This document shows, piece by piece, positions 1 to 10,412 of a DNA stretch of 64,000 nt; position 1 is the first letter of the stretch; every line of letters begins with the position of its first letter. Source of the DNA: Pseudomonas alkylphenolica (lineage in GTDB: Bacteria > Pseudomonadota > Gammaproteobacteria > Pseudomonadales > Pseudomonadaceae); NCBI RefSeq assembly GCF_004025535.1, contig NZ_QJRG01000033.1, positions 62,001 through 126,000 on the forward strand, read 5' to 3'. A program made the position numbers and the translations under genes. Below the pieces are notes generated by a model. It saw nothing but the letters and a program-made list of their open reading frames with translations, did not search any database and had not been told where the DNA came from.

Positions 1-707
1 CGAAAAGCGGGCCTTGGCTGGTCACAGTAAAAAATGCCATTGGCGTGCTGTTGCTGGGCCTGGCCATCGCCCTTCTGAGCCGGGTATTGCCAGGGCAGAT
101 CACCTTGCTGCTGGTGGGCCTGTTGAGTGCCGGTGTTGCCCTGTTCCTCGGCACCCTGGAGTTCACGGTGAAAACCACGCTGCAGCGTCTGGCGCAATTG
201 CTTGGCCTGGTACTTCTGGCCTATGCCCTGGCGTGCTGGTACGGCGCCCTGAGTGGCCAGACCGATCCACTGCGTCCGCTGCCCCAAGCCGCTGCAATGC
301 GAGTTGAAAGCAACGCGCCGGTGGCGACGCAGGCCGACTGGAGGACCATTACCACCCCCGCCGCCCTCGACAGTGCCCTGGCCCAGGCCAAGGCTGACGG
401 AAAACCGGTGGTGCTGGACTGGTACGCCGACTGGTGCATCAGCTGCAAAGTCATCGAGCATGAGGTACTCACCGCTCCGGCTGTCAAACAGCAGCTCCAG
501 GGCTACACGCTGTTGCGCTTCGACATCACCGAAAGCAACGCCGAACAGCGCGCCCTGCTCGACCGCTACCAGCTGTTCGGACCGCCAGCGCTGCTGTTCT
601 TTGCTGCGAACGGCAGCGAAAAAATCGCTGATCGGGTAGTAGGTGAGACAAACGCCGTCGAATTTGCTGAGCATCTGACGCGCATTCGCAGCGATCTGGG
701 TCTATAA
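1..707 (+). CDS. dsbD: Thiol:disulfide interchange protein DsbD, C-terminal part (cut by window start)
   Basis: The reading frame is open from base 3, so the true start lies outside the window; the GTG at 45 is internal. The visible 235 codons cover the last membrane helices (three hydrophobic runs before about base 250) and a C-terminal thioredoxin-like domain with the redox motif CISC encoded at 435-446 in the context DWYADWC. DsbD passes electrons from cytoplasmic thioredoxin across the inner membrane to periplasmic DsbC/DsbG-type partners. This domain is the last electron carrier, on the periplasmic side. In Pseudomonas the gene (also called dipZ) lies directly upstream of aroQ-accBC, as here. 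Identification is from the domain order, the CxxC motif and context. Confidence 0.93.
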   Translation, partial: KSGPWLVTVKNAIGVLLLGLAIALLSRVLPGQITLLLVGLLSAGVALFLGTLEFTVKTTLQRLAQLLGLVLLAYALACWYGALSGQTDPLRPLPQAAAMRVESNAPVATQADWRTITTPAALDSALAQAKADGKPVVLDWYADWCISCKVIEHEVLTAPAVKQQLQGYTLLRFDITESNAEQRALLDRYQLFGPPALLFFAANGSEKIADRVVGETNAVEFAEHLTRIRSDLGL

Positions 708-735
708 CTTCTTCTGGCCGTACAAACGCCGCCAT

Positions 736-789
736 CGATGACCGAAATTAATAAGTTAGTCACATATTTGCCGTGAATCTCGGTCATCG
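736..789 (+). repeat. Inverted repeat in the dsbD-aroQ spacer
   Basis: CGATGACCGA (736-745) is exactly complementary to TCGGTCATCG (780-789), separated by an AT-rich 34-base spacer. It lies about 90 bases before the aroQ start. It could be an mRNA leader structure or an operator; it is not a terminator because no T-run follows. Confidence 0.45.
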
Positions 790-880
790 TGCTGGCTATT
801 GCCGGTAACTGGACACTGCCCGGCGGTTTACGGCATAGTCGCCGCGCAACGTTTGTGCCTAACGACAAAAGGAAACACAG

Positions 881-1333
881 ATGGCAACGCTACTGGTGCT
901 GCACGGCCCCAACCTGAACCTGCTCGGTACCCGTGAACCGGGTGTCTACGGCGCCGTTACCCTGGCCCAGATCAACCAGGACCTGGAGCAGCGCGCCCGC
1001 GCCGCCGGCCATCACCTGCAGTACCTGCAAAGCAATGCCGAGTACGAACTGATCGACCGCATCCATGCTGCGCGCAGCGAAGGCGTCGACTTTATCCTGA
1101 TCAATCCGGCGGCTTTCACACATACAAGTGTCGCATTACGTGACGCGTTGCTGGCGGTGAGCATCCCATTCATCGAAGTGCATCTGTCCAACGTGCACAA
1201 ACGCGAACCTTTTCGCCATCACTCCTACTTTTCCGATGTCGCCGTAGGGGTGATTTGCGGCCTGGGCGCCAGCGGTTACCGGCTGGCCCTGGAGTCTGCC
1301 CTGGAACACCTGGCTGCTAACGCGAAGCCCTGA
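881..1333 (+). CDS. aroQ: 3-dehydroquinate dehydratase, type II
   Basis: Catalyses dehydration of 3-dehydroquinate to 3-dehydroshikimate in the cytoplasmic shikimate pathway. The 150-residue length is typical of the type II enzyme. Family signatures are visible: [12 protein letters not shown] near the N-terminus with Arg18 and the catalytic-loop Tyr23, the [16 protein letters not shown] block at 75-90, and [14 protein letters not shown] at 99-112 carrying His101 and Arg112, which coincide with active-site positions described for the family. The ATG at 881 has an AAAGGAAA ribosome site just upstream. It sits between dsbD and accBC, the usual Pseudomonas order. Confidence 0.97.
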   Translation: MATLLVLHGPNLNLLGTREPGVYGAVTLAQINQDLEQRARAAGHHLQYLQSNAEYELIDRIHAARSEGVDFILINPAAFTHTSVALRDALLAVSIPFIEVHLSNVHKREPFRHHSYFSDVAVGVICGLGASGYRLALESALEHLAANAKP

Positions 1334-1342
1334 TGACGAGAA

Positions 1343-1360
1343 CCTGGCCACCAGGCCAGG
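1343..1360 (+). other. Short hairpin between aroQ and accB
   Basis: CCTGGCC (1343-1349) pairs with GGCCAGG (1354-1360) around a 4-base loop, ten bases after the aroQ stop. No T-run follows, so it is more likely an mRNA-processing or partial-termination structure than a full terminator. Confidence 0.35.
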
Positions 1361-1431
1361 GCTCACAAGAAACGTTTACTTACACGTTTTTGTATTTACG
1401 CCCCTGACCGAACCTTGGGAGTTGATGATTA

Positions 1432-1887
1432 ATGGATATCCGTAAAGTCAAGAAACTGATCGAACTGCTGGAAGAGTCTGGCATCGACGAGCTGGAGATC
1501 AAGGAAGGCGAGGAATCCGTACGGATCAGCCGTCACAGCAAGACCCCGGCCCAACAGTACTACGCACCTGCGCCAGTTGCTGCTGCCCCGGTTGCCGCGC
1601 CTGCCGCCGCCGCACCAGCCGCCGCCGAAGCCCCGGCCGCACCAAAACTGAACGGCACCGTTGCCCGTTCGCCAATGGTCGGTACCTTCTACCGCAAGGC
1701 CTCGCCTACCTCGCCAGCCTTCGTTGAAGTCGGCCAGACCGTGAAGAAAGGCGACACCCTGTGCATCGTCGAAGCCATGAAGATGATGAACCACATCGAA
1801 GCTGAAACCAGCGGTGTGATCGAATCCATCCTGGTAGAAGACGGTCAGCCGGTTGAGTTCGACCAGCCGCTGTTCACCATCGTTTGA
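1432..1887 (+). CDS. accB: Biotin carboxyl carrier protein of acetyl-CoA carboxylase
   Basis: Carries the covalently bound biotin that shuttles carboxyl groups in acetyl-CoA carboxylase, the first committed step of fatty-acid synthesis. The 151-residue protein has the standard build: an N-terminal domain (about 1-40), an Ala/Pro-rich linker (about 45-72) and a C-terminal biotinyl domain with EAMKMMN, the biotinylated lysine being Lys117. accC follows after 17 bases, so the two are almost certainly cotranscribed. Length and motif leave little doubt. Confidence 0.98.
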   Translation: MDIRKVKKLIELLEESGIDELEIKEGEESVRISRHSKTPAQQYYAPAPVAAAPVAAPAAAAPAAAEAPAAPKLNGTVARSPMVGTFYRKASPTSPAFVEVGQTVKKGDTLCIVEAMKMMNHIEAETSGVIESILVEDGQPVEFDQPLFTIV

Positions 1888-1904
1888 ACCGCGGAGAGCC
1901 AACG

Positions 1905-3260
<1,356 letters not shown>

Positions 3261-3280
3261 TCTTGAAGTGAAGTGAAAAA

Positions 3281-3312
3281 GACCCCGGCCCATTGGCCGG
3301 GGTCTTTTTTTT
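3281..3312 (+). terminator. Intrinsic terminator after accC
   Basis: GACCCCGGCC (3281-3290), loop CATT, then the perfect complement GGCCGGGGTC (3295-3304) followed by an unbroken T-run. A 10-bp GC-rich stem plus T-run is a textbook rho-independent terminator and closes the accBC operon. Confidence 0.95.
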
Positions 3313-3434
3313 ATCCGCAGGCCTTGTCGCCATCCCCCGTCATGCTCTTCATTACAAACCCCTCGTACTCAAGTAAACTGGCGGGCTTCTCGCAGCCTCG
3401 GGCTGCCCCGTAGATTTTTTCAAAGGTGCCCGCC

Positions 3435-4313
3435 ATGCCTTGGCTGCAAGTACGTCTGGCCATCAGCCCGGAACAAGCCGAAACCTATGAAGATGCCCTG
3501 CTCGAAGTAGGCGCGGTTTCGGTCACCTTCATGGACGCCGAAGACCAGCCCATCTTCGAACCGGACCTCAACACCACCCCGCTGTGGTCGCACACCCACC
3601 TGCTCGCCCTGTTCGAAGCCGATACCGATGCCAAAGCGGTGTTCGCACACCTGCAGCTGCTGACCGGCACCGAACTGCCGGAACACCAGGCCGAAGTGAT
3701 CGAAGACCAGGACTGGGAGCGCAGCTGGATGGACAACTTCCAGCCCATGCGCTTCGGCCAGCGGCTGTGGATCGTGCCAAGCTGGCACGCCGCACCAGAG
3801 CCGGAGGCTGTCAATCTGCTGCTCGATCCGGGCCTGGCGTTCGGCACCGGCACTCACCCGACCACCGCGCTGTGCCTGGAGTGGCTCGATGGCCAGGACC
3901 TGAATGGCACCCAGGTGCTCGACTTCGGTTGCGGTTCCGGGATTCTGGCCATCGCTGCCCTGCTACTGGGTGCCCGCGAAGCCGTCGGCACCGACATCGA
4001 CGTCCAGGCCCTGGAAGCCTCGCGCGACAACGCCGGGCGCAACGGTATCGCCGACGAGAAATTCGCCCTGTACCTGCCCGAGCACATGCCAGCAATGCAG
4101 GCCGACGTACTGGTCGCCAACATTCTCGCCGGCCCGCTGGTTGCCCTCGCGCCCCAGCTCTCTGGCCTGGTACGCCCGGGTGGCCTGCTGGCCTTGTCCG
4201 GCATCCTCGCCGAGCAGGGCGAAGAGGTGGCTGCCGCCTACGCCAAGGACTTCGAGCTGGACCCGATCACTGTTCGCGACGGCTGGGTACGCATCAGTGG
4301 TCGCCGCCGCTAA
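3435..4313 (+). CDS. prmA: Ribosomal protein L11 methyltransferase
   Basis: SAM-dependent trimethylation of ribosomal protein L11. The 292-residue protein begins [10 protein letters not shown], the family N-terminal L11-recognition domain, and has a Rossmann SAM-binding fold with [16 protein letters not shown] at about 160-175 and the NILAGPL motif near 225. The ATG at 3435 is preferred over the in-frame GTG at 3426 because the AAGG site at 3423-3426 is then correctly spaced. It stands as its own unit between the accC terminator and the zinc-ribbon gene, which begins 40 bases later. Confidence 0.96.
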   Translation: MPWLQVRLAISPEQAETYEDALLEVGAVSVTFMDAEDQPIFEPDLNTTPLWSHTHLLALFEADTDAKAVFAHLQLLTGTELPEHQAEVIEDQDWERSWMDNFQPMRFGQRLWIVPSWHAAPEPEAVNLLLDPGLAFGTGTHPTTALCLEWLDGQDLNGTQVLDFGCGSGILAIAALLLGAREAVGTDIDVQALEASRDNAGRNGIADEKFALYLPEHMPAMQADVLVANILAGPLVALAPQLSGLVRPGGLLALSGILAEQGEEVAAAYAKDFELDPITVRDGWVRISGRRR

Positions 4314-4353
4314 GTGCGCCTAGAATAAACTTCTGCATAACCCGGACCGCCGC

Positions 4354-5628
4354 ATGACCGACAGTTTCGTCACCCAGTGCCCGCATTGCCAGACCAGCTT
4401 TCGCGTCAGCCACAATCAGTTGAGTGTGGCCCGCGGCGTGGTGCGCTGCGGCGCCTGCATGCAGGTGTTCAACGCGGCCAAGCAGCTGCTGGAGCAAAGC
4501 GCGGCGCAACAGCCCGCTGCCGCGCCCGCGCCTGCCGAAGTGGAAGCCCCGACGCCGGCGCCTTCACCCGAGCGGCACGACTGGAGCGCTGCCGAACTTG
4601 ATCTGGACCAACTTGATCTGGATGAGGAGCTGGCGCGCCTGGAGCAACGGGAAATCCAGCCGATTACCGAGCTTAAGGGCACCGGCCCTCGCGAGGAGAG
4701 CCTCAGTGCCCATCGCGACGAGCCGGAAAGCGATGATCAGGTCTGGCCCGACAGCTTGTTCAGCACCCCCAGCGATGAGCGTGAAGAACAGCATGAGGCG
4801 CTCGATGAGCCGCAGCCGCCACTGATCGAGCAGGAGCCCCTGGACCTGGCCCCAGCGCCCGGAGAACGCACCGAACCCTCGCTGTCACTTGACCCGGACA
4901 TCCTCGATGACGACCTGGAGGAGGCGCCCAGCCATCCTCACGGGTTCGCGGTCGAGCATGACGAACCACCGATCGAACGCCTGTCGGCGAACGAGCCGGA
5001 TGACGACCTGGATTCACCCCAGGTCGACCCGCACGAGCGTCACGAGCCCGGCCTGGGTCCGATTAGCAGCCGCCCTGCACGCAAGGAGCCTCTGCTCGAC
5101 CTGGTCGACGACCCGCTGCAGCTGGACTGGCAGAAACCCAAGGCCCACTGGGGCAAGCGTCTGCTGTGGATCTTGTTGATTCTGCTGGCCGCTGCAGCCC
5201 TCGCAGGCCAGTACATCTGGTACCACTTCGACGAGCTGGCCCGCCAGGACCAGTACCGCCCCTGGTTCCAGCAGATCTGCCCACAGGTCGGCTGCCAGGT
5301 CCCTTCGCGGGTCGATATCGCCCGAATAAAAAGCAGCAACCTGGTGGTGCGTAGCCACCCCGATTTCAATGGCGCACTGATCGTCGATGCGATCATCTAC
5401 AACCGCGCCCCTTTCACCCAGCCGTTTCCGCTGCTGGAGCTGCGTTTTGCCGATCTCAACGGTCAGTTGATCGCCAGCCGGCGCTTCAAACCTACCGAGT
5501 ACCTCAGTGGTGAATTGGCCGGCAAGGGTGAAATGCCCAGCCAGGTGCCGATTCATATCGCCCTGGACATCCTCGACCCGGGTCCGAAAGCGGTCAATTA
5601 CAGCCTGAGCTTCCGTTCGCCGGAATAG
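4354..5628 (+). CDS. Zinc-ribbon DUF3426 membrane protein
   Basis: Function not established. The N-terminus is an MJ0042-type zinc ribbon with CPHC (Cys9, Cys12) and CGAC (Cys32, Cys35). A long acidic, low-complexity region rich in Glu, Asp and Pro follows (about 55-250), then one membrane helix (LLWILLILLAAAALAGQYIW, about 269-288) and a C-terminal DUF3426 domain of about 130 residues predicted outside the cytoplasm. The layout suggests a single-pass protein with a cytoplasmic metal-binding head. It lies between prmA and dusB, a conserved position in Pseudomonas. The acidic middle is likely to vary between species. Confidence 0.88.
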   Translation: MTDSFVTQCPHCQTSFRVSHNQLSVARGVVRCGACMQVFNAAKQLLEQSAAQQPAAAPAPAEVEAPTPAPSPERHDWSAAELDLDQLDLDEELARLEQREIQPITELKGTGPREESLSAHRDEPESDDQVWPDSLFSTPSDEREEQHEALDEPQPPLIEQEPLDLAPAPGERTEPSLSLDPDILDDDLEEAPSHPHGFAVEHDEPPIERLSANEPDDDLDSPQVDPHERHEPGLGPISSRPARKEPLLDLVDDPLQLDWQKPKAHWGKRLLWILLILLAAAALAGQYIWYHFDELARQDQYRPWFQQICPQVGCQVPSRVDIARIKSSNLVVRSHPDFNGALIVDAIIYNRAPFTQPFPLLELRFADLNGQLIASRRFKPTEYLSGELAGKGEMPSQVPIHIALDILDPGPKAVNYSLSFRSPE

Positions 5629-5645
5629 GTGCAAAGCCGCAGACA

Positions 5646-5714
5646 GCAAGGTTCAAGCCACAGTAATCAGCAGGCCGTGCGTCGGTCTGCTTTTACTTAT
5701 GGCCTGAACCTTGC
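5646..5714 (+). terminator. Nested inverted repeat with terminator core upstream of dusB
   Basis: An outer pair, GCAAGGTTCAAGCCA (5646-5660) and TGGCCTGAACCTTGC (5700-5714), matches over 15 bases with one G-U. It encloses an inner hairpin AGCAGGCC (5669-5676) / GGTCTGCT (5684-5691) with a TTTT tail. The inner hairpin looks like the terminator of the DUF3426 gene. The outer pair could form a competing long stem. Confidence 0.6.
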
Positions 5715-5840
5715 CACTCGCGCCGGCACGCCAGTTGTTCAGATTTTATCCAAATCTATCTTTATCCGGTCACCGAGAGCGGGTATCATGCCAACCCTTT
5801 TTCGAACTCTAATGATCCGGCCCCACAACAGGGAACTCCT

Positions 5841-6854
5841 ATGTCGGCGGTACGCATCGGCCCATACACACTGCAGAACAATCTGATTCTTGCCCCGATG
5901 GCCGGGGTCACGGACCAGCCATTCCGTCAGCTATGCCGACGAATGGGTGCAGGCCTGGTGGTGTCGGAGATGGTCAGCAGCGACATGAGCCTGTGGAACA
6001 GCCGCAAGTCGCGCCTGCGCATGATTCACGATGGTGATCCCGAGCCACGCTCGGTACAGATCGCCGGTGGTGACGCGCAGATGCTCGCAGCTGCCGCCGT
6101 GGCCAACGTCGAGGCCGGCGCACAGATCATCGACATCAACATGGGCTGTCCTGCAAAAAAAGTCTGCAACAAGGCTGCAGGCTCTGCTTTATTGAAAGAT
6201 GAAGCCTTGGTCAGCGAGATCCTCCATGCGGTTGTTGCCGCCGTGGATGTACCGGTCACGCTGAAAATCCGCACGGGTTGGGACAGGGAGAACAAAAACG
6301 GGCTGACGGTAGCAAGAATTGCCGAGCAGGCCGGTATCCAGGCATTGGCGGTACACGGGCGAACCCGTGCCGACCTTTACACTGGCGACGCCGAGTACGA
6401 CACCATCGCAGCCATCAAGCAGGCGGTGTCGATCCCGGTGTTTGCCAACGGCGACATCACCTCGCCAGAAAAAGCCCAGGCCGTGCTACAGGCGACCGGG
6501 GCCGATGGTCTGCTGATCGGCAGGGCTGCCCAGGGGCGGCCATGGATCTTTCGCGAGATCGAGCATTACCTGCGCACCGGCGAGCAATTGCCAGCGCCGC
6601 AGCTGGAAGAAGTGGAACGTATTCTGCTGGAACACCTGGCCGCGCTACACGCCTTTTATGGCGATGTGATGGGCGTACGCATCGCCCGCAAGCATGTCGG
6701 CTGGTACCTGGCAACACTTCCGGGCGCAAAGGAGTTTCGCGCCCAGTTCAATCGTTTGGAAGATACGCAAGCGCAGTGCGCCGACGTTCGCGGTTTTTTC
6801 CGCGATCGTGAACAGAGCCTTGAGACAGAGGACGGACAAGGGGTGGCCGCATGA
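5841..6854 (+). CDS. dusB: tRNA-dihydrouridine synthase B
   Basis: FMN- and NADPH-dependent reduction of uridine to dihydrouridine in the tRNA D-loop. The 337-residue protein has the Dus TIM-barrel signatures: [20 protein letters not shown] (about 16-35), the catalytic block [19 protein letters not shown] (about 99-117) with the active cysteine in KVC, and the [11 protein letters not shown] phosphate/FMN region. The downstream fis gene overlaps its stop by four bases (ATGA), the conserved dusB-fis operon of gammaproteobacteria, so fis expression is expected to depend on the dusB promoter. Confidence 0.97.
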   Translation: MSAVRIGPYTLQNNLILAPMAGVTDQPFRQLCRRMGAGLVVSEMVSSDMSLWNSRKSRLRMIHDGDPEPRSVQIAGGDAQMLAAAAVANVEAGAQIIDINMGCPAKKVCNKAAGSALLKDEALVSEILHAVVAAVDVPVTLKIRTGWDRENKNGLTVARIAEQAGIQALAVHGRTRADLYTGDAEYDTIAAIKQAVSIPVFANGDITSPEKAQAVLQATGADGLLIGRAAQGRPWIFREIEHYLRTGEQLPAPQLEEVERILLEHLAALHAFYGDVMGVRIARKHVGWYLATLPGAKEFRAQFNRLEDTQAQCADVRGFFRDREQSLETEDGQGVAA

Positions 6855-7171
6855 CGATGATGACCGAGACTTTAGTGAGTGGAACAACGCCCGTGAGCGA
6901 CAACGTCAACCTGAAACAGCACCTGAATACACCGAGCGAAGAAGGTCAGACCCTTCGCGGCAGTGTGGAAAAGGCGCTGCACAACTATTTCGCCCATCTC
7001 GAGGGCGCGGCCGTCACGGACGTGTACAACCTGGTGCTCTCGGAAGTCGAAGCGCCCTTGCTCGAAAGCGTGATGAACTACGTCAAGGGCAACCAGACCA
7101 AAGCCAGCGAGCTGCTCGGGCTCAACCGCGGCACCTTGCGCAAAAAGCTCAAACAGTACGATTTGTTGTAA
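6851..7171 (+). CDS. fis: DNA-binding protein Fis
   Basis: Small nucleoid-associated, DNA-bending protein. The 106-residue product has the conserved C-terminal helix-turn-helix ([20 protein letters not shown] and the end KQYDLL). Its N-terminal extension is longer than that of the 98-residue E. coli protein. It starts at an ATG overlapping the dusB stop codon (ATGA), implying translational coupling. A terminator-like hairpin follows. Confidence 0.97.
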   Translation: MTMMTETLVSGTTPVSDNVNLKQHLNTPSEEGQTLRGSVEKALHNYFAHLEGAAVTDVYNLVLSEVEAPLLESVMNYVKGNQTKASELLGLNRGTLRKKLKQYDLL

Positions 7172-7190
7172 GCAAGCATCCAAACCAGAA

Positions 7191-7224
7191 AAGGCGGCTC
7201 CCATTCGATGAGGTCGCCTTTTTT
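7191..7224 (+). terminator. Intrinsic terminator after fis
   Basis: AAGGCG (7191-7196) pairs with CGCCTT (7215-7220), followed by a run of T ending at 7224. It closes the dusB-fis operon and lies about 30 bases before the purH start. Confidence 0.75.
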
Positions 7225-7253
7225 GCTGACTCCACCGCGTTATGGAATCTGAA

Positions 7254-8861
7254 ATGACCGACCAGACTACCCGCCTGCCGATCCGCCGCGCCTTGATCAG
7301 TGTTTCCGACAAGACCGGGATCCTTGAATTCGCCCGTGAGCTGCAACAGCTTGGCGTCGAGATCCTGTCCACCGGCGGCACCTTCAAGCTGCTCCAGGAC
7401 AACGGCGTTGCCGCGGTGGAAGTTGCCGACTACACCGGTTTTGCCGAAATGATGGACGGCCGGGTCAAGACCCTGCACCCGAAAATCCACGGTGGCATCC
7501 TGGGCCGTCGCGGCACCGACGACGCCATCATGGCCGAGCACGGCATCAAGCCGATCGACCTGGTTGCCGTCAACCTGTACCCGTTCGAAGCCACCATCTC
7601 CAAGCCGGGTTGCGACCTGCCGACCGCGATCGAAAACATCGACATCGGCGGCCCGACCATGGTCCGCTCCGCGGCCAAGAACCACAAAGACGTCGCTATC
7701 GTGGTCAATGCCAGCGACTACGGTCAGGTTCTGGAAAGCCTCAAGGCTGGCGGCCTGACCTACGCCCAGCGCTTCGACCTGATGCTCAAGGCCTTTGAGC
7801 ACACCGCCGCCTACGACGGCATGATCGCCAACTACATGGGCACTGTGAACCAGGCCGCCGAGACCCTGTCGACCTCCGGTCGCAGCGAGTTCCCGCGCAC
7901 CTTCAACAGCCAGTTCGTCAAAGCCCAGGAAATGCGTTACGGCGAGAACCCGCACCAGAGCGCGGCGTTCTATGTCGAAGCCAAGCCTGCCGAGGCCGGT
8001 ATCGCTACCGCGGTACAGTTGCAGGGCAAAGAGCTGTCCTACAACAACGTGGCTGACACCGACGCTGCCCTGGAGTGCGTGAAGAGCTTCGTCAAGCCGG
8101 CCTGCGTCATCGTCAAGCACGCCAACCCGTGCGGCGTGGCAGTGAGCCCGGACGCCGAAGGCGGCATCCGCCAGGCGTATGAGCTGGCCTACGCCACCGA
8201 CACCGAGTCGGCATTCGGCGGCATCATCGCCTTCAACCGCGAACTGGACGCAGAAACCGCCAAAGCCATCGTCGAGCGTCAGTTCGTCGAAGTGATCATC
8301 GCCCCGAGCGTCAGCGAAGAAGCCCGCGCCGTGGTTGCAGCCAAAGCCAACGTTCGTCTGCTGGCCTGCGGCCAGTGGTCGGCTGAACGTGCCGCTGCCT
8401 GGGATTACAAGCGCGTCACCGGTGGCCTGCTGGTGCAGAGCCGTGACATCGGCATGATCACCGAAGGCGACCTGAAGGTCGTTACCCAACGTGCGCCGAC
8501 CGAGCAAGAGATCCACGACCTGATCTTTGCCTGGAAAGTGGCCAAGTACGTCAAATCCAACGCCATCGTCTACGCCAAGAACCGTCAGACCATCGGTGTC
8601 GGCGCCGGCCAGATGAGCCGTGTGAACTCGGCACGCATTGCCGCGATCAAGGCCGAACACGCCGGCCTGCAGGTGCAGGGCGCCGTCATGGCCTCGGATG
8701 CGTTCTTCCCGTTCCGTGACGGCATCGATAACGCAGCTAAAGTGGGTATCACGGCAGTGATCCAGCCAGGTGGCTCGATGCGTGATGCCGAAGTGATTGC
8801 GGCCGCCGACGAAGCAGGCATTGCCATGGTCTTCACCGGCATGCGCCACTTCCGTCACTAA
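7254..8861 (+). CDS. purH: Bifunctional AICAR formyltransferase / IMP cyclohydrolase
   Basis: Catalyses the last two steps of IMP synthesis: formylation of AICAR and ring closure. The 535-residue protein has the N-terminal MGS-like cyclohydrolase domain ([39 protein letters not shown]) and the C-terminal formyltransferase domain with [12 protein letters not shown] and [20 protein letters not shown]. The ATG at 7254 is used rather than the in-frame ATG at 7242: a GGAA site lies seven bases before it and homologues begin [14 protein letters not shown]. purD follows, so two purine genes are adjacent, separated by a large hairpin. Confidence 0.97.
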   Translation: MTDQTTRLPIRRALISVSDKTGILEFARELQQLGVEILSTGGTFKLLQDNGVAAVEVADYTGFAEMMDGRVKTLHPKIHGGILGRRGTDDAIMAEHGIKPIDLVAVNLYPFEATISKPGCDLPTAIENIDIGGPTMVRSAAKNHKDVAIVVNASDYGQVLESLKAGGLTYAQRFDLMLKAFEHTAAYDGMIANYMGTVNQAAETLSTSGRSEFPRTFNSQFVKAQEMRYGENPHQSAAFYVEAKPAEAGIATAVQLQGKELSYNNVADTDAALECVKSFVKPACVIVKHANPCGVAVSPDAEGGIRQAYELAYATDTESAFGGIIAFNRELDAETAKAIVERQFVEVIIAPSVSEEARAVVAAKANVRLLACGQWSAERAAAWDYKRVTGGLLVQSRDIGMITEGDLKVVTQRAPTEQEIHDLIFAWKVAKYVKSNAIVYAKNRQTIGVGAGQMSRVNSARIAAIKAEHAGLQVQGAVMASDAFFPFRDGIDNAAKVGITAVIQPGGSMRDAEVIAAADEAGIAMVFTGMRHFRH

Positions 8862-8870
8862 TCGTCAAAC

Positions 8871-8906
8871 GGCCGCACTGAAGCAGACACCTGCTTCAGT
8901 GCGGCC
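8871..8906 (+). other. Perfect 16-bp stem hairpin between purH and purD
   Basis: GGCCGCACTGAAGCAG (8871-8886), loop ACAC, then the exact complement to 8906. No T-run follows on the + strand (next bases TCGCAATG). It is very stable but is not a standard terminator; it may stabilise the purH mRNA end or attenuate read-through into purD. Confidence 0.7.
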
Positions 8907-8981
8907 TCGCAATGCATACACAGCAGAAGCGCAGAAAGCGTTGCTTTCTGATTGAAGAATTAGCGTCATCGAGGTTTTGAC

Positions 8982-10277
8982 ATGAATGTTTTGATTATCG
9001 GTAGCGGCGGTCGTGAACACGCCCTGGCCTGGAAAGTCGCTCAAGACCCACGGGTCGAGAAAGTCTTCGTTGCCCCGGGCAACGCCGGCACCGCCACCGA
9101 AGCCAAGTGCGAGAACGTCAACATTGACGTCACCGCCCTGGAGCAACTGGCCGACTTTGCCGAAAAGAACGTCGCCCTGACCATCGTCGGTCCTGAAGGC
9201 CCGCTGGTTGCCGGTGTGGTTGATCTGTTCCGCAGCCGCGGCCTGGATTGCTTCGGCCCAACCAAAGGCGCCGCCCAACTGGAAGGCTCCAAGGCCTTTA
9301 CCAAGGACTTCCTGGCGCGCCACAAGATCCCGACTGCCGACTACCAGAACTTCACCGAGATCGAACCGGCCCTGGCCTACCTACGCAAAAAAGGCGCACC
9401 GATAGTGATCAAGGCCGACGGTCTGGCCGCCGGTAAAGGCGTGATCGTCGCCATGACCCTGGCCGAAGCCGAAGACGCCGTACGCGACATGCTCGCCGGC
9501 AACGCCTTCGGTGAAGCCGGTTCCCGTGTGGTAATCGAGGAGTTCCTCGATGGCGAAGAAGCCAGCTTCATCGTCATGGTCGATGGCCACAACGTACTGC
9601 CGATGGCCACCAGTCAGGACCACAAACGTGTCGGCGACGGCGATACCGGCCCGAACACCGGCGGCATGGGGGCCTACTCGCCAGCACCGGTGGTGACTGC
9701 CGACGTCCACCAGCGCGTCATGGACCAGGTGATCTGGCCGACCGTGCGTGGCATGGCCGAAGAAGGCAATGTCTACACCGGTTTCCTGTACGCCGGCCTG
9801 ATGATCGACAAAGCTGGCAACCCGAAAGTCATCGAGTTCAACTGCCGCTTCGGCGACCCGGAAACCCAGCCGGTCATGCTGCGCCTGGAGTCGAGCCTGG
9901 TGCTGCTGATCGAAGCCGCCTTCGCCAAAGCCCTGGACAAGGTCGAGGCCCAATGGGACCCGCGTCCTAGCCTGGGCGTGGTACTGGCCGCTGGCGGCTA
10001 CCCGGGTGATTACACCAAGGGTGCTGCCATCAACGGTCTGGACGCTGCCGCTAAAATCGAAGGCAAGGTGTTCCACGCCGGTACTGCACTCAAAGACGGC
10101 CAGGTTGTCTCGGCTGGCGGTCGTGTGCTCTGCGCCACCGCCCTGGGCAACACCGTCGAGTCCGCTCAGCAGCAGGCCTACCGCCTCGCCGCCGAGATCA
10201 ATTGGGACGGCAGTTTCTATCGCAAGGACATTGGCTACCGCGCCATCGCCCGCGAACGTGGTGAGCATCAGGAATAA
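8982..10277 (+). CDS. purD: Phosphoribosylamine-glycine ligase (GAR synthetase)
   Basis: ATP-dependent ligation of glycine to phosphoribosylamine, the second step of purine synthesis. The 431-residue ATP-grasp protein begins MNVLIIGSGGREHALAWK, the family signature, and contains KADGLAAGKGVIVA (about 142-155), SQDHKRVGDGDTGPNTGGMGAYSPAP (about 211-236, the most conserved block) and EFNCRFGDPETQ (about 285-296). The start has a GAGG site. It follows purH in the usual Pseudomonas order. Confidence 0.97.
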   Translation: MNVLIIGSGGREHALAWKVAQDPRVEKVFVAPGNAGTATEAKCENVNIDVTALEQLADFAEKNVALTIVGPEGPLVAGVVDLFRSRGLDCFGPTKGAAQLEGSKAFTKDFLARHKIPTADYQNFTEIEPALAYLRKKGAPIVIKADGLAAGKGVIVAMTLAEAEDAVRDMLAGNAFGEAGSRVVIEEFLDGEEASFIVMVDGHNVLPMATSQDHKRVGDGDTGPNTGGMGAYSPAPVVTADVHQRVMDQVIWPTVRGMAEEGNVYTGFLYAGLMIDKAGNPKVIEFNCRFGDPETQPVMLRLESSLVLLIEAAFAKALDKVEAQWDPRPSLGVVLAAGGYPGDYTKGAAINGLDAAAKIEGKVFHAGTALKDGQVVSAGGRVLCATALGNTVESAQQQAYRLAAEINWDGSFYRKDIGYRAIARERGEHQE

Positions 10278-10412
10278 CGTAGCGCCCGCCAGCAGAAGCG
10301 CCCCGGGCGTCCTGCTGACGGCTTGGCGGCGAGGCCCTCCGAGGGCCTTGCCTTCGCCTTGCTGCGCCGCGCATAGTTATCATCTGGCACGTTGCTAAAA
10401 AGGGATTTCATT

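Noticed and set aside
7149..8858. 569-codon open frame opposite purH
   Set aside because: Same cause: a shadow of a certain gene, with His/Val/Gly-rich low-complexity translation.
10332..10348. Terminator after purD (AGGCCCTC/GAGGGCCT)
   Set aside because: Short stem with a one-base loop and no T-run; not enough to call it.
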